From: Agarophyton chilense
Taxonomy: Eukaryota; Rhodophyta; Florideophyceae; Gracilariales; Gracilariaceae
Direction of reading: 5' to 3'
Assembly (NCBI GenBank): GCA_030374765.1
Contig: JARGXX010000105.1
Location: 248,001-312,000, forward strand
DNA length: 64,000 nucleotides
The translations under genes and the position numbers were made by a program. Shown here one piece after another: positions 12,105 to 22,568 of the stretch (its first letter is position 1; each line of letters begins with the position of its first letter). The notes beneath the pieces were generated by a model, which was not told the DNA's origin, did not search any database, and saw only the letters and a program-made list of their open reading frames with translations.

Positions 12105-13340
12105 TCACACATCTGAGTCATTTGACTCAAGGGCCGCAAAGGTATTCAACAACACGGGTCTTTTCGAATCATCTTCCTTCTTTGTAGGGTGGGGCGGTGG
12201 TCGAGATACGTTGGTTTCTTTCAAATTGGTCCAATTGCTTGCCGATTCACCGGACGCTCTTCCACCTCGGTCACGTTTTTCGACCTTGTCAAACTTGTCA
12301 TCGTTACTGTCACTTCGACTGAAACGTTCTCCTCCAAGGCTATTTACTCTTCGAGGTGCTGGACCGCCCTTTGATTGGACAGAAGTGTCATGTTCTGGCC
12401 TCCCAGGAGCTGGCATGGCCGTTTGCGGCGCCTTGGAAGCGGGTGCATTGCGCTTATCTGCTTGTAAAGAAGGTGGGGGCTTTGTACGAGGCATTAATTG
12501 GAGCTTCTTACGGCCAGCTGGTGGGGGGCCAGTGGGAATGGTTGGATCTGTCGAGTGGGAAGCTGCGCGAGACCGCCGATCTTCGCGAGAGTTATCACTT
12601 GGGCGTCGAGTGAGTTGGCTGTCAAAGCTGTGACCCGGACCACGATCATTCCACACGGTACCCGAGCGAGAGTTACCGTTTGGAGCCACTCTGGATCCAA
12701 ACGAAGAGCCAAAGGAAGAAGTTTTGTTGAGACCGCGGTCGCCACGGTCTTTGTCTCGACTTCCGCGTTTTCCATCGGTACCATCGACTTTGACATATAT
12801 TGTTCTTCCTCCAAACAGCTTTCCGTCGGTGGCGAGTGCCTTGGTGACATGATCGGCAGCAATAGTGACGAGGGCGGCCTTAATATTGCCTGTATCGGAA
12901 TGCCTCATAAGTCGAATTCCAAAGACATTAATGGTGTTTTCGTTGAAGAAATCGGCAATTGCTTGCTCATTGGTCTCATACGGAAGGTTGGTGGCGTAGA
13001 GGGTGATGGAGGGTGCATTGGAGGCTCGACGTTGTTGAGAGTGGGGATCTGAATCAAATCTGTCCAGCTTGGAACCAAAGGAGGCAGGGAACGAATTTTG
13101 CCTACGATGCTGGGGACGGGGCTGCGGGGGTTGTTGGGCGGCGGCTCGCACTTGATGGGATTGGTTGGGCTTAGTCCAGGCGTTTTGGCGGGGTGGGGGG
13201 CGCTCTGAAGTGGGCGGATGCAGAGACTTGTGCGGAGGGACTGGATTGTGACGTTGTTGGGGAGGGATATCGATGACCGGAAGATCAGAAAGGTCACCAA
13301 GGCCTTCCTCTTCGCCATCCGAAGCCCAGTCGTCATCCAT
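12105..13340 (-). CDS. eIF4B/eIF4H-like RRM translation initiation factor
   Basis: The 411-residue product begins MDDDWASDGEEEG, like other eIF4B proteins that open with an acidic, tryptophan-bearing tip. An earlier in-frame ATG at 13355 is possible but adds only five residues. A Pro/Gln/Arg-rich segment (about 30-105) leads to one RRM (about 111-190) with RNP-like strands ITLYATNLPY and KAALVTIAAD. After it come a Gly/Arg/Asp-rich stretch, a KKLQLMPRTKPPP box resembling the short conserved box of plant and fungal eIF4B, and repeated Arg/Asp/Ser-rich motifs (RFSRSDSNDDKFDKVEKRDRG). eIF4B stimulates the eIF4A helicase on capped mRNAs in the cytoplasm. Orthology to eIF4B rather than another RRM protein rests on the N-terminus and box, so it is likely but not certain. 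Confidence 0.78.
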   Translation of the reverse strand: MDDDWASDGEEEGLGDLSDLPVIDIPPQQRHNPVPPHKSLHPPTSERPPPRQNAWTKPNQSHQVRAAAQQPPQPRPQHRRQNSFPASFGSKLDRFDSDPHSQQRRASNAPSITLYATNLPYETNEQAIADFFNENTINVFGIRLMRHSDTGNIKAALVTIAADHVTKALATDGKLFGGRTIYVKVDGTDGKRGSRDKDRGDRGLNKTSSFGSSFGSRVAPNGNSRSGTVWNDRGPGHSFDSQLTRRPSDNSREDRRSRAASHSTDPTIPTGPPPAGRKKLQLMPRTKPPPSLQADKRNAPASKAPQTAMPAPGRPEHDTSVQSKGGPAPRRVNSLGGERFSRSDSNDDKFDKVEKRDRGGRASGESASNWTNLKETNVSRPPPHPTKKEDDSKRPVLLNTFAALESNDSDV

Positions 13341-14066
13341 ACTGCAGATGCACACGCCGAGACAAAAGGCGCGAGGGACGAAGCAGCGGAGAGAGGGGGT
13401 TCAGGCGCGAACCGAGAGAAAATGGAGCGCAAACTGCGACGGGGGACAAAAACGGACGCAGAGCGAGGTAGCGGGGAGACAAGCACGCGATAGTCGCGGG
13501 ATGCGTGCGGAAAGCAGAGCAATACGCGCGCACGTTTGAGCGTGGGGGAAAGGTCAATTCGCAGCGCGTCGGGAGCGTGCACGGCGGTGTGGACGGTGGC
13601 CGTCTGCGACGCTCCTTGCAATTTGGGGCCACTGAAAGGGACGGCGCATTGTTGCTTGCCACGCTGCACACCATGCACACGTGTTGACCGCTGGCTGGCT
13701 TCAACCTAAGCCTCCGTTTCGGCGGCTCCCGCCGTAATGATCCCGCGCTTTTGACGCGTTTTGGCGTGTTGGATGCGTTCTGTCAGGGACATGTTTGTTA
13801 CAATCACAGCGATATTATGCGCCGTTGCTGCCGTCGTGAGCGGCCACCGCTGCGCCGTGCGCTCTTTCTCGTGCGTTGCGGCGATCTGCGCCCATCACAT
13901 TCATGAGATCTCGCCCTCTTCAGCGCGGAAGCGTCTTGCCATAACATCTCTGTGGGTTTCCTTTCATCTGCCCTGACCATCCCTGCTGTGACCACGCCCC
14001 TCACAGCTGCGGCATCCCTCTAGTCCTCGCAGATACGAATTGTGCCCACGTCGGAAGACCAGTACC
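13341..14066. promoter_or_regulatory. Divergent promoter region, eIF4B-like / SRPBCC gene
   Basis: This 0.7-kb region lies between two start codons facing away from each other. The stretch at 13350-13560 is purine-rich on the plus strand. I see no further gene. Open frames here on both strands are low-complexity and overlap the eIF4B-like 5' UTR. Confidence 0.5.
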
Positions 14067-14669
14067 ATGCCGAACAGACGAAATGTGGCATTCATCACCA
14101 CGCCCCTTCCTGTCACGCGGCGCCGCAACACCCTCCCCGCAGCCCCGCGCACATATATCCGGCTGCCGCCCACATTCACCACCCCGCGAGCCGAGATGGT
14201 ACGCGTCAGCGTTCCGCTCAAAATTGAAGCCCCCAATAGCTACTGCTTCGAACTGTTCTCCGACCTGTCTAACATGCCCGAGTGGTCCTCGGCGCTGGAG
14301 GCCGTCACGCGCGACAGCGAAGATCCGTCTTTTTCCGAGTGGAACTTTGCGTGGAACGGAATTCGCCTGAGTTGGCGAGCTAGGGACGTCGAAAACATGC
14401 CCAATCACTCTAGCGACGTCCCGGCTATCCGATGGCGCAGTGTTTCGGGACTGGTTCACACCGGCGAGGTCCAATTTGAAAACTTGCAGCCCACTGCCAC
14501 TAAAATGATTATGACTGTGGATTATGACATTGAAAGTCTCGTCGCAGCCATTATGCGCTCATCCGTCGTGTCCAACTTTGTCGAGGGGGCCATTGAGAGC
14601 GACCTCTCCAGATTCCGCAGCTACGCCTTGCGTAAGTACCGCAAGGCAAAGATGTCAACCGGTGCATGA
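14067..14669 (+). CDS. SRPBCC / START-like (polyketide cyclase-type) protein, probably plastid-targeted
   Basis: The 200-residue product has an N-terminal stretch (1-44) rich in Arg, Pro, Thr and Ala and poor in acids, as in organelle transit peptides. From about 45 on it is a SRPBCC fold: MVRVSVPLKIEAPNSYCFELFSDLSNMPEW, then a strand-rich core (EWNFAWNGIRLSWRAR; IRWRSVSGLVHTGEVQFE; TKMIMTVDYDIESL) and the long C-terminal helix (FVEGAIESDLSRFRSYALRKY). Such proteins bind lipids, quinones or similar hydrophobic ligands; COQ10 and plastid cyclase/dehydrase-like proteins are relatives. The true ligand cannot be read from the sequence. The ATG at 14067 is the first in the frame. Confidence 0.75.
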   Translation: MPNRRNVAFITTPLPVTRRRNTLPAAPRTYIRLPPTFTTPRAEMVRVSVPLKIEAPNSYCFELFSDLSNMPEWSSALEAVTRDSEDPSFSEWNFAWNGIRLSWRARDVENMPNHSSDVPAIRWRSVSGLVHTGEVQFENLQPTATKMIMTVDYDIESLVAAIMRSSVVSNFVEGAIESDLSRFRSYALRKYRKAKMSTGA

Positions 14670-15198
14670 TCCAAGTGCTTATCAACAGCGGCGAGTAACG
14701 TGCAAGTAGGCATATCCCCTACACTTTAGCCTTTTTTGTATGCTGATCGCCTATTTGATGAAGTTTAGTTTGTGGTGCATATTTCCTCCATGCAATCTCG
14801 GCCTTATCGATACAACTTGAAAGTCAAAATCGTCTTGATCGTCGTATGCATCGAAGACTGATTTTGCTGCCCTCCGCCACTCTCCTCACGAATGAGAGAA
14901 AAGCACAAAAGCAAAGCTTACAATTGAAGCAATATACTGTACCAGCTTTATGCATGAAAAGCTACCTACATGTTGAGTTAGTAAGCTATTAAGCTCGGCA
15001 AAGGACACACGATTTGCTGCGGAATCGCCGGCTTCTCCGTTGCGTACAACTTGTGTGATCAACCTGAACAATCCGTGGAACACTCTTGATCTAGCTCAAT
15101 TCGCATCGCGACAACACGCAAACGCCATACGTTGGCTGACCCGCAACTCGAGCTTGTCTATGAACACTGGTGTTGATTAGCGCCAACATAGTCCGCGG
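14670..15198. other. Intergenic region between convergent genes
   Basis: This is the 3' flanking sequence of the SRPBCC gene (+) and of GET1 (-). No recognisable gene, RNA or repeat is visible. Confidence 0.5.
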
Positions 15199-16104
15199 TC
15201 ATGCGTGGAGAAGAGCCGAGATAAACATGTTGCAAAGGATGAGCGCCCACGAGTACGAAATCACACATTGAGGCGTTTGTGATGCCTGGGCTACGCATAT
15301 CCAATCGTCTTCCAAACAAGCGGGCGAGAGCTTTCGGAAAAGAAAAGATATAGGTCTCAAGGCTCGGCAGTCCACCGTCATGGCTATTCCTTGATTTGCG
15401 GAATCGGGTCGCCATGAAAAGTAATACCATAAGAAAAGAAACGCCACAATTCTTGGGATGTTCCGAACCATATTACTTGTTACACCGTGGCGTACAACTC
15501 CAACCCCTGGCTTAATCAGTTCAGAAAGAGCACCTATGAAAGGAGCTGTTTCCAGAGGGATTTTAGCACTTGGCGCTTTTTCAGCTGTCTCGTGCGAAAT
15601 CCAATAGGAAAAGAAGTATTGGTCAGTGTTCTGTTCTACGGCAGGAGGCGAGGTTCACCGTGTGTCATGTTGCTCCTGACTAATAAATGCGTACGTAAAC
15701 ATACACTCACCTTTCTTTTCATTTAAAGCCTTCTCAACTTTGTTGGCTTCGCGAGTGACACGAGCATACTGAACAAGCGTATCCGGAGCATTAAGCTGCC
15801 TTGCCTGGTTTCTCAAATCCATAAGGCGATGCTCCAGGAACTCAATGCTGTGTTCATCTGGTATTGCTTCTACCTGAGGGTCCACATGAAGATTTTGTTC
15901 AGTCATTTCGACTTGCCGCTCTGAAATTGATGCGGCCTGAGTTTGGGGCCGAGTCCATCGCTGCGGCTCGCTTTCATCTTGATGCCTATTGGCTTCGTGG
16001 TTTGTCTCTCTCAATCGAGTGACAGCGTCATATCTTGCTGTGAACTTATCGATAGCGATGACGCTCACCTGTGCAATGATGCTCGCTGCGATGACTACTT
16101 CCAT
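15199..16104 (-). CDS. GET1: GET1/WRB-like tail-anchored protein insertase subunit, two exons
   Basis: Exon 1 is 16104-15711 and exon 2 is 15635-15199. The 75-nt intron has a gtgagt donor and a ccgtag acceptor, phase 1, giving 276 residues. Residues 1-20 are a hydrophobic helix (MEVVIAASIIAQVSVIAI). The cytosolic coiled coil follows, ending LRNQARQLNAPDTLVQYARVTREANKVEKALNEKK in two consecutive stretches, which matches the Get3/TRC40-binding coiled coil of Get1/WRB. Exon 2 adds a second membrane helix (RIVAFLFLWYYF), a loop with ISFLFRKLSP, and a third helix (ISYSWALILCNMFISALL). In other eukaryotes Get1 and Get2/CAML receive tail-anchored proteins from Get3 and insert them in the ER membrane. 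The topology and coiled coil support the call. The loop between them is longer than usual, and the exact acceptor is inferred. Confidence 0.72.
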
Positions 16105-16779
16105 GTTGGTGTTTCGACCGGGTGTCTTCGGAATGCGGCCTTTTCGACTTGAAGAAGTTCACAAACCGAAAGTTCTCTGCAGTAGGCGATGAATCGGACA
16201 AATTCGGAGTTTGGCGCTGCTCAAATTGTTTTTGTATTTTGCTTCAAAACTTTCGCGTAGCAATTAAAAGTACGAAAATGTATTTTCTACGGCCAATTAC
16301 GAATGTGGACGACGACGCTATGGATTGTTGCCCCTTTTCGGTCGCTGGATCCGACTTGACGAAAAAGGGAAAAGGTCGAATGATTAAGCAAGTAGGAGCT
16401 GTCTATGACAGCTGAATGGAAATGAGTGGCTGCAGCACAACCGACATAAAGATGTGCTCTTTTCCGGCTGCAACTGCTAGTTGTCAAAACTGAAATAGTT
16501 TGCAGCTATTGCTCATTTGATGTTGTTGGCCGGTATCACTGTAAAGAAGTGCCTTTTAGGAGCAAGATTGGTGCTAACTGTGACAAGTGAGTGGTAACGT
16601 AGAGGGCGGGTAACCCTTTAATTTATTCAGAAGACATGACAGTTCTCGCCAGAAAGAGCTGCGAGAGAGATACCTGATATCATGAGATATCGATGTGTGG
16701 AACAGAGCTGCAAGTAATTCGTACGGAGCGCGCGTGGCACTGCGCCTGGTAAGTTACTACGACACCCTTTCGCCAACCG
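16105..16779. promoter_or_regulatory. Divergent promoter region, GET1 / SLAC1-like gene
   Basis: This 0.7 kb lies between divergent start codons. I see no distinct gene. It should hold both promoters. Confidence 0.45.
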
Positions 16780-18333
16780 ATGAACGCCATCGGAGAGCAT
16801 CAAAGTGCCACAGCCTCTTACCGGTCTCTCTTACGCCACTCGATAGCAACGTGTAGCGCGTTCACTGGCCGTACATTTGCAGCGGAGAAAACAATCACGA
16901 AGGTGCCTTCGCTATTCAAAGCTACCGTGTACAGTACCGCACGAAGAGGAGACGCCATCACTGTCCTCTGGACCGAAGTCGTGTGTGCATTCAACAATGC
17001 ATCCTCTTTGGCTGCGCCCATATCGACTTTTTCTACGTCGCAGGCGTGCAACGGTACAAAGCACAAAGTCGCACACATTGACGTTTCGCTGCAAGATGTG
17101 TTTCGCGTCTCGTTCGGGTTCATTGTCTTTCGGATGCCCTCGATGGATTCTGAGCTATATTCTCCCGACATGAATCCCACCATTGCACCACCTGCGCGGT
17201 GGCGACAGAAGGTTGTGCAGTTTGATATGGCGCACAACTCAATCGCACTTGCCTTTTATGCCGTGACTGCAACCCTGCGACTTTCCTCACGAGTCGGCTC
17301 GCCCCAGAGAGTTGCTGATGTCTTTTTCGGCATCTCCGCCGCCGTTCTCGCGATATGTACAACCTTGACCTTGGTACGATCCTACATCTTCCCTGCCGCG
17401 TTCGTTCAAGACTTCCATAATCCTCGGCTCATCAACTTCTTCTACCTACCACCCATCATCGCAACATTGACGTTGACATCCTTACCATTGGCGGTGCGTT
17501 TTTACGTTCCTATGGCCGTCGTCTTCTATACATCCGCCGTGTATCAAGTTGGTCTCTCTCTCTTTCTCTACGGAAATTGGCTGTACAAAGTATCCCTTTC
17601 GAACACAATCTACCCGCTTATCTTCATGCAAACTGTTGGTTACTTTCTTCTTTCCATCGTCGCTTCACAACTTGTTTTACCTGAATTGTCATTTTTCTTT
17701 CTCACTACGGCCATTCTCTTCTGGCTTCTGATTTTCGTCACTCTCTTCCAGCAATCTCCTGTAACGCTTGCGAAGACAAACGAAAATCCATCTCCGATCT
17801 TTTTCCTATTTTTGGCTCCAACAGCCCAGGCGACGATTGCCACGTTATTCCTACTTGCCGCAAGAACCGTACCTGACGATTTTCCAGCACGCACACTGCT
17901 CCCTACGGAGAGATTGCCGTGGTCAGTTGGAGCTGAATTAGCGCACTATGTTAATCTTTTCCTTTATCTGCTCATGCTGCGCTTGATACCACTGTGGATT
18001 AATCGACCATTTTCAGTCGTGTGGTGGGCATATGTCTTCCCCTTAGCCGGGGCCACAGGTGCAATTCTGCTTCGCTACGAAAAGGTGCGAAGTCCTTTCT
18101 GGCTTGTGATGACAGTTATTTCTGGATCCCTCACCGCAATAGCCATGACTGTTGTAACTTTCTACACAGTGCGAGGATTGTTGAAGGGTACCTTTCCAGA
18201 CAACAAAAAGAACAGAAAGGCTTACGAAGTGTTTTGGAATGGTAGAAACCGCATGTCACGGATGAAAGTTCCTCCGGGAGTATCTGGAGACAGCCTCTCA
18301 GCACCCAATACTGAAAACTCGGACAACGTATAA
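16780..18333 (+). CDS. SLAC1/TDT-family anion channel or carboxylate transporter
   Basis: The 517-residue product has about ten hydrophobic helices from residue 150 to 480, as in the SLAC1/TehA/Mae1 (TDT) family. Recognisable pieces are FLAPTAQATIATLFLL near 345, then PFSVVWWAYVFPLAGATGAILLRYE near 425-450 in two parts, which parallels the SLAC1 motif of a WWAY then a FP-aromatic helix. Plant SLAC1 is the guard-cell plasma-membrane anion channel; fungal relatives export sulfite or malate. The N-terminal 118 residues show no similarity I recognise and may be 5' UTR. The ATG at 17134 (MPSMDSEL) is an alternative start that keeps the whole channel. The C-terminus is basic and Ser-rich. Substrate cannot be told from sequence alone. 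Confidence 0.82.
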   Translation: MNAIGEHQSATASYRSLLRHSIATCSAFTGRTFAAEKTITKVPSLFKATVYSTARRGDAITVLWTEVVCAFNNASSLAAPISTFSTSQACNGTKHKVAHIDVSLQDVFRVSFGFIVFRMPSMDSELYSPDMNPTIAPPARWRQKVVQFDMAHNSIALAFYAVTATLRLSSRVGSPQRVADVFFGISAAVLAICTTLTLVRSYIFPAAFVQDFHNPRLINFFYLPPIIATLTLTSLPLAVRFYVPMAVVFYTSAVYQVGLSLFLYGNWLYKVSLSNTIYPLIFMQTVGYFLLSIVASQLVLPELSFFFLTTAILFWLLIFVTLFQQSPVTLAKTNENPSPIFFLFLAPTAQATIATLFLLAARTVPDDFPARTLLPTERLPWSVGAELAHYVNLFLYLLMLRLIPLWINRPFSVVWWAYVFPLAGATGAILLRYEKVRSPFWLVMTVISGSLTAIAMTVVTFYTVRGLLKGTFPDNKKNRKAYEVFWNGRNRMSRMKVPPGVSGDSLSAPNTENSDNV

Positions 18334-18854
18334 AGTTCAACTTCCTCTGTCTCGTGTGACATCACAATGTGATTCTTCATCGCTGGCGCGGGTATCCCAG
18401 CCTTACTCCGCACTGCTGCCCTCCCGTGTTCTTGCTTGGTGTTGCTCACAATGCGCACTTAATGAACTGGGACAACAGCGTGGCCATGTTGCAGCCCCCG
18501 CCAAATTGTCTGACTTGTGTATCTACCCTCCTCGTCGAAATTGCTCATTAAAACAACTAGACTGTTGGTTGCGACCAATCTATGTGATGCTTTCGTCTAT
18601 GCAGCTAGAGTACTATTTCGCTGTTTGTGAGGTAAGGCTTTCCAAGGGCATTGCAGAGAAGCTCAAAGGTCCGTGATGAAAGAAGACGGGGCACAGAGCG
18701 CAAGTAGTACAAGGAGTTTGTTGCTCTTATAATTGTGGCAATGTAGACGCAGAGAAGGGATAGATCCGTTCAGAGGGATAGATGTGTCCTTCTAGAGGTC
18801 CGTTCTTTTTCATTCGAACGGAAGCCTTAAATACCTGCGTAGCTGCAAACAAAA
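18334..18854. other. Intergenic region between convergent genes
   Basis: This is the shared 3' flank of the SLAC1-like gene (+) and RFC4 (-). No feature beyond likely UTRs is recognised. Confidence 0.45.
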
Positions 18855-19934
18855 TCATGATTTTCGAAGCGTGGCAATGCTCTCATCAGCAGTATTTGCT
18901 ATTCTAGAAATCCTTGAAGCAATGTCATAAAGCTGCACTTTCTCATCACAACCATCAATAAGGGCCTTTTCAGCATCTGCTAGTACCAGCGATACGGCGG
19001 CCTTCTGCAAATCACTCAGCGTACTGATGCCCTTGTTGGGCTTTCTCCCAATAAGGCGATCCCCATACTGCGTCAAAAGTTGACTAGATGAGTATCCCTC
19101 AACCAATATTTCGTCAGCAGCCTTCCGTACCGATGCATTTGTGACACCCTTCGCGGTTATTGCCATATCAAATGCTTCTACAACAGAAGGGGGAACGAGA
19201 CATGCAGCGGCAGAGATGCTATCAATGTCAAGTTGGGCTTCAGATCGTATTCGCTGAGCTGACTGCATTGTGTTGATCGCTTTACGCAAGTCACCTTCCG
19301 ATGCGTTGATTAACGCTTCCAGAGTTTCGTCCGATACATTGACCAGCTCAGCAGTGGCGATTCTTCCCAAATAAGTTTTCATTGCCTCAAGAGGTAGGGG
19401 ATTAAACCGAAACTTCGCACACCTTGAGGCTAGCGGGCCAATGATGCGACTGATATAGTTGCAAATGATAATAAATCTGGTTACTCTTGAATATGCCTCC
19501 ATTGTTCTTCGAAGGGCTGTCTGTGCATCGGTGGTAATCGCATCAGCTTCGTCCAAAATTATTATCTTGTAAGGCGGGCACGGATAAGTTTTTCCATCAG
19601 ATCCTTTCGTGTTAGCATTTGAAGATACTGCGATCTGAGCGAAGACTTTAATCTTTTCTCGCACAACTTTGATTCCTCGCTCGTCTGATGCATTAAGCTC
19701 CAACACTCTTGAGCGATAGTTCTGGGGACCAAATAAGTCTCGGCAAAGAGCCAAGGCAGTGGAAGTCTTCCCTGTGCCCGGTGGTCCGTACAGCAAAAGG
19801 TGTGGGAGATCGCCTCTCCCAGCCGGTTCTTTCACCGCTTTTTGCAGCGTGGCCACCACTTCCTCTTGGTGAGCAACCTCTGATACAGCCCGCGGCCGGT
19901 ATTTCTCGACCCAAAGTTGCGCATTATCCCTCAT
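18855..19934 (-). CDS. RFC4: Replication factor C small subunit (RFC4; yeast Rfc2 type)
   Basis: The 359-residue product is an AAA+ clamp-loader subunit. Features in order are [13 protein letters not shown] (8-20), Walker A GPPGTGKT (50-57), the RFC box [11 protein letters not shown], Walker B IIILDEAD, sensor 1 IICNY, the SRC motif in [10 protein letters not shown] that supplies the arginine finger to the neighbour subunit, and sensor 2 GDLRKAI. The insert with PCPPYKI before Walker B is typical of human RFC4/yeast Rfc2 rather than RFC2, RFC3 or RFC5. The complex loads PCNA at primer ends in the nucleus. It is intronless, of normal length, with its ATG at 19934. Confidence 0.95.
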   Translation of the reverse strand: MRDNAQLWVEKYRPRAVSEVAHQEEVVATLQKAVKEPAGRGDLPHLLLYGPPGTGKTSTALALCRDLFGPQNYRSRVLELNASDERGIKVVREKIKVFAQIAVSSNANTKGSDGKTYPCPPYKIIILDEADAITTDAQTALRRTMEAYSRVTRFIIICNYISRIIGPLASRCAKFRFNPLPLEAMKTYLGRIATAELVNVSDETLEALINASEGDLRKAINTMQSAQRIRSEAQLDIDSISAAACLVPPSVVEAFDMAITAKGVTNASVRKAADEILVEGYSSSQLLTQYGDRLIGRKPNKGISTLSDLQKAAVSLVLADAEKALIDGCDEKVQLYDIASRISRIANTADESIATLRKS

Positions 19935-21143
19935 CTTAGATACCTTCGTAAGTGCAGATCACGGAAAGAAGCTACTTTCTTGTTTGAAGCACTTGAGTTC
20001 AGTTTACGTATGCCAGCAGCTGCCTAATTATCTCTCCTTTGTCGAGCCCTTTGATTACTACCAGCGTGAGCAGGATGCAAACACCGCGCTACAGAAGCTT
20101 GGGAGGTCCGGTGTGTACAGCCAGTGGTTTGTCACACTTTGGAGGTTAGTTTGTGTTCTCCGAGCATGTCCTTTTTCGCGCCAAATCACGAAGGCGAGAA
20201 TTGATACAGTACTTTCTAGCTGAAACTTGTGATGTCTGCACACGTGCAGCCACCTATAACACGTATTTAGCGCCCTTGCCGTCGTCGATCACGGCCGCCG
20301 AGCCTTTTTCCGCTCCCCTTAAGAGGTTCCGAAGAGTTCGGTCATTACATAGTTTTGCTCTCGCAACGACGATGGAAGCACTCACGGCACGCTCAAGACA
20401 AAGTCAAGCTTTGTCTTGCGCGTATCATGCGGTGTGGGTCGAGTCTTCGGGAGGGGGATGAATCGGATGACATTCGCATCCGAATCCCCCCCCCCCCTCT
20501 CGAAGGGTCCAGGTCGACGTTGCCATTGTGCAATCACGACGAGAAGCATCGCGCGAGGTTTACCGGAGCCAAACGGCAACGGAATGACAATCTCGTCGAG
20601 AATATTATCGTCGGAGACTAACGGGCAAGTTGGCTGCGGCTATTGTTGTAATCATTCTCCCAGGAGACTGGTTGACGGATGGTTGTTCAATGTGCCGTAT
20701 TTGGCTTGCCTTTGCCGAGAGTATCGGGTGCGATGTGCCTCTCAACCCTCTGTTCTCATGGTTCTACTGGCAAATCGCAATACTCTTGGAACAATCTCCA
20801 GATCTTTTCAGAGTTTTGTTACTTAAAAAGTTCTGCAGGACGTCTGCTTCAGCTAAGCGAAGTTTCTGATATTTAGTGTTAAAGCATGTTCATTACTGAC
20901 GTCGACTAATTAATTTTCGAGCACTACAACACCAGACGCCTACTCTATCATTCACAGTGCCCCGGAGCAAACAACGAAGCTTTCTGTTCTCGACGCTGAA
21001 TTCACTCTAGCACCTGAACAGGATTGCGTAAACTCTGTCCAATGAGAGCTGTGTAGTTGTAGAGGTGATGACTCTACAGAAGTCTGTTACAAGACACGGG
21101 TTCTCAATTACTTGAAACGCGTGTGCATTGCCAACAATCAGCT
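19935..21143. other. 1.2-kb intergenic region
   Basis: This interval contains the RFC4 promoter (left) and the 3' flank of the kinase gene (right). Short open frames have no recognisable motif. A 12-base C run lies at 20486-20497. I cannot exclude an unrecognised non-coding RNA. Confidence 0.4.
20486..20497. repeat. Poly-C run (12 bases)
   Basis: This is a homopolymer of twelve C followed by tctc. It may be length-variable. Confidence 0.9.
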
Positions 21144-22568
21144 TCATGTACCGTTCGCTCTCGACTGTTGAAGTACTCGCTTCACGAGCGAGCTTGCTTC
21201 CGGTAGATTCGATTGCAAAGTCTCCTTGAACAATGTCTCAAGAAGTACGCGGGAGAATCCAGGTCTGGCACTTTCAACGTCAACGAACGCAACTTCCAGA
21301 GCTCCAAGGCTTGACGTCAACAGAGTATTTCGATTGCCACCCGTGACTTCATCAGCTCTGATGCGAGATATAACAGGAAGAATAAGTTCTGAGAGAATCT
21401 CGCTCTGCGACGCTTGATTCGTTGCGACTGGCGGTTCCGTCAGGTCGTTTGTGTTGCTTGCTGGTTCAAGGCCAGCCTTTCGACTGTGGACATTCGGGTC
21501 TTGTGACGACAAAGCGTTGTTCGCATACGCTGGACTGCTTGCTTGTTCCAGAGTGGTTTGAGGTGCCTCAGTTTTTGAGTCGGTATCAGGTATGGAATCG
21601 GTGAGGGGGCCGAAGTCAAACTCCCATGCCTTCTCCCCTTTCTTGGTCACGTCCTCTTCTTTCTTTGGACCATTCGGTGAGGGGTCCGGAAACTCAGTGA
21701 TGGAATCGCCTCCAATGAACACTTTTTCGTCCGCATCGTCAGGCAGCTGCTGCTTTTGTCGAATGAGGTCCTTGATTGAGCTGGATCGGGCCTTTCGTAA
21801 GAAAGCGTGTTGCAAAAGTTGTTCAGCACTCGGTCGCTCATCGGGGTTCTTTTTCAGGCAAAGAGCGATAAAATCCTTAAAAGCTTTGGAGAAGTGAGCG
21901 CCTTCAACTCGAGGTGGTGGATTCTTAGGTATGAGAAATAAAGCTCGAAATGGATGCTCGGTGGCATAGGGTGGTAGGCCATTCGCTAGCTCAATACCGG
22001 TTATACCAATGGACCAGATGTCTGCTTTTTCGTTGTAGAGACTCTTTTGTACAACTTCGGGGGCCATCCAAAACGGAGAGCCAACGAAGGTGTTTCGTTG
22101 TCGAACTGTTGTGGTCATCTGCCCCGCGACGCCAAAATCAGCAAGCTTGACCTCTCCGTCGTCATTGAGCAAAATATTAGCGGCTTTGATGTCTCGGTGA
22201 AGCTTGTGTCCTCTATGCACATAGTCTAAGCCTCGACAGAGCGCCTTCATGACGGTAGCAATGGCGTCCTCTGGCAGAGGACCGACATAGTCGATGAGCT
22301 CTTTCAAGGAGCCGGCAGACATGTACTCCATGACAATCCACAGGGTGGAACCATGCATGAGGGAAGTGTAATATTGAACGACATAAGGATTGGAAATTTG
22401 ACGCATCACCTCGATTTCGCGCTGAATAACGTCTATCTCTTCATCCATCTTCTCCAGGTCGACCAGCTTGAGAGCAACGATCTTGCCGGTGGACAGCTCG
22501 CGACCTTTGAAGACCTCGCCAAAGGAGCCCTTGCCAATGCACTGTTGTTTGTCGAACATATCAGCCAT
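21144..22568 (-). CDS. STE20-family germinal-centre kinase, GCK-III type (MST3/STK24-26, SPS1-like)
   Basis: The 474-residue product begins almost at its kinase domain (about 5-255), as in GCK-III kinases. Visible motifs are the glycine loop GKGSFGEV (13-20), VALK lysine (34), HRDIKAANILL catalytic loop, DFGVAGQ, an activation segment with TFVGSPFWMAPEV, and the DIWSIGITGIELANG helix. The spacing QRNTFVGSPFWMAPEV and QLLQHAFLRKA closely follow MST3/SOK1. After residue 280 the tail is Asp/Pro/Ser-rich and probably regulatory. A C-terminal helical region (about 390-474) resembles the place where these kinases bind MO25/CCM3-type scaffolds, though I cannot prove that. GCK-III kinases act in polarity, stress and STRIPAK signalling. 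No introns are seen. Confidence 0.92.
   Translation of the reverse strand: MADMFDKQQCIGKGSFGEVFKGRELSTGKIVALKLVDLEKMDEEIDVIQREIEVMRQISNPYVVQYYTSLMHGSTLWIVMEYMSAGSLKELIDYVGPLPEDAIATVMKALCRGLDYVHRGHKLHRDIKAANILLNDDGEVKLADFGVAGQMTTTVRQRNTFVGSPFWMAPEVVQKSLYNEKADIWSIGITGIELANGLPPYATEHPFRALFLIPKNPPPRVEGAHFSKAFKDFIALCLKKNPDERPSAEQLLQHAFLRKARSSSIKDLIRQKQQLPDDADEKVFIGGDSITEFPDPSPNGPKKEEDVTKKGEKAWEFDFGPLTDSIPDTDSKTEAPQTTLEQASSPAYANNALSSQDPNVHSRKAGLEPASNTNDLTEPPVATNQASQSEILSELILPVISRIRADEVTGGNRNTLLTSSLGALEVAFVDVESARPGFSRVLLETLFKETLQSNLPEASSLVKRVLQQSRANGT

Noticed and set aside
12046-12633. Plus-strand frame of 195 codons opposite the eIF4B-like gene
   Set aside because: It is antisense to the RRM gene's low-complexity C-terminus and has no motif of its own.
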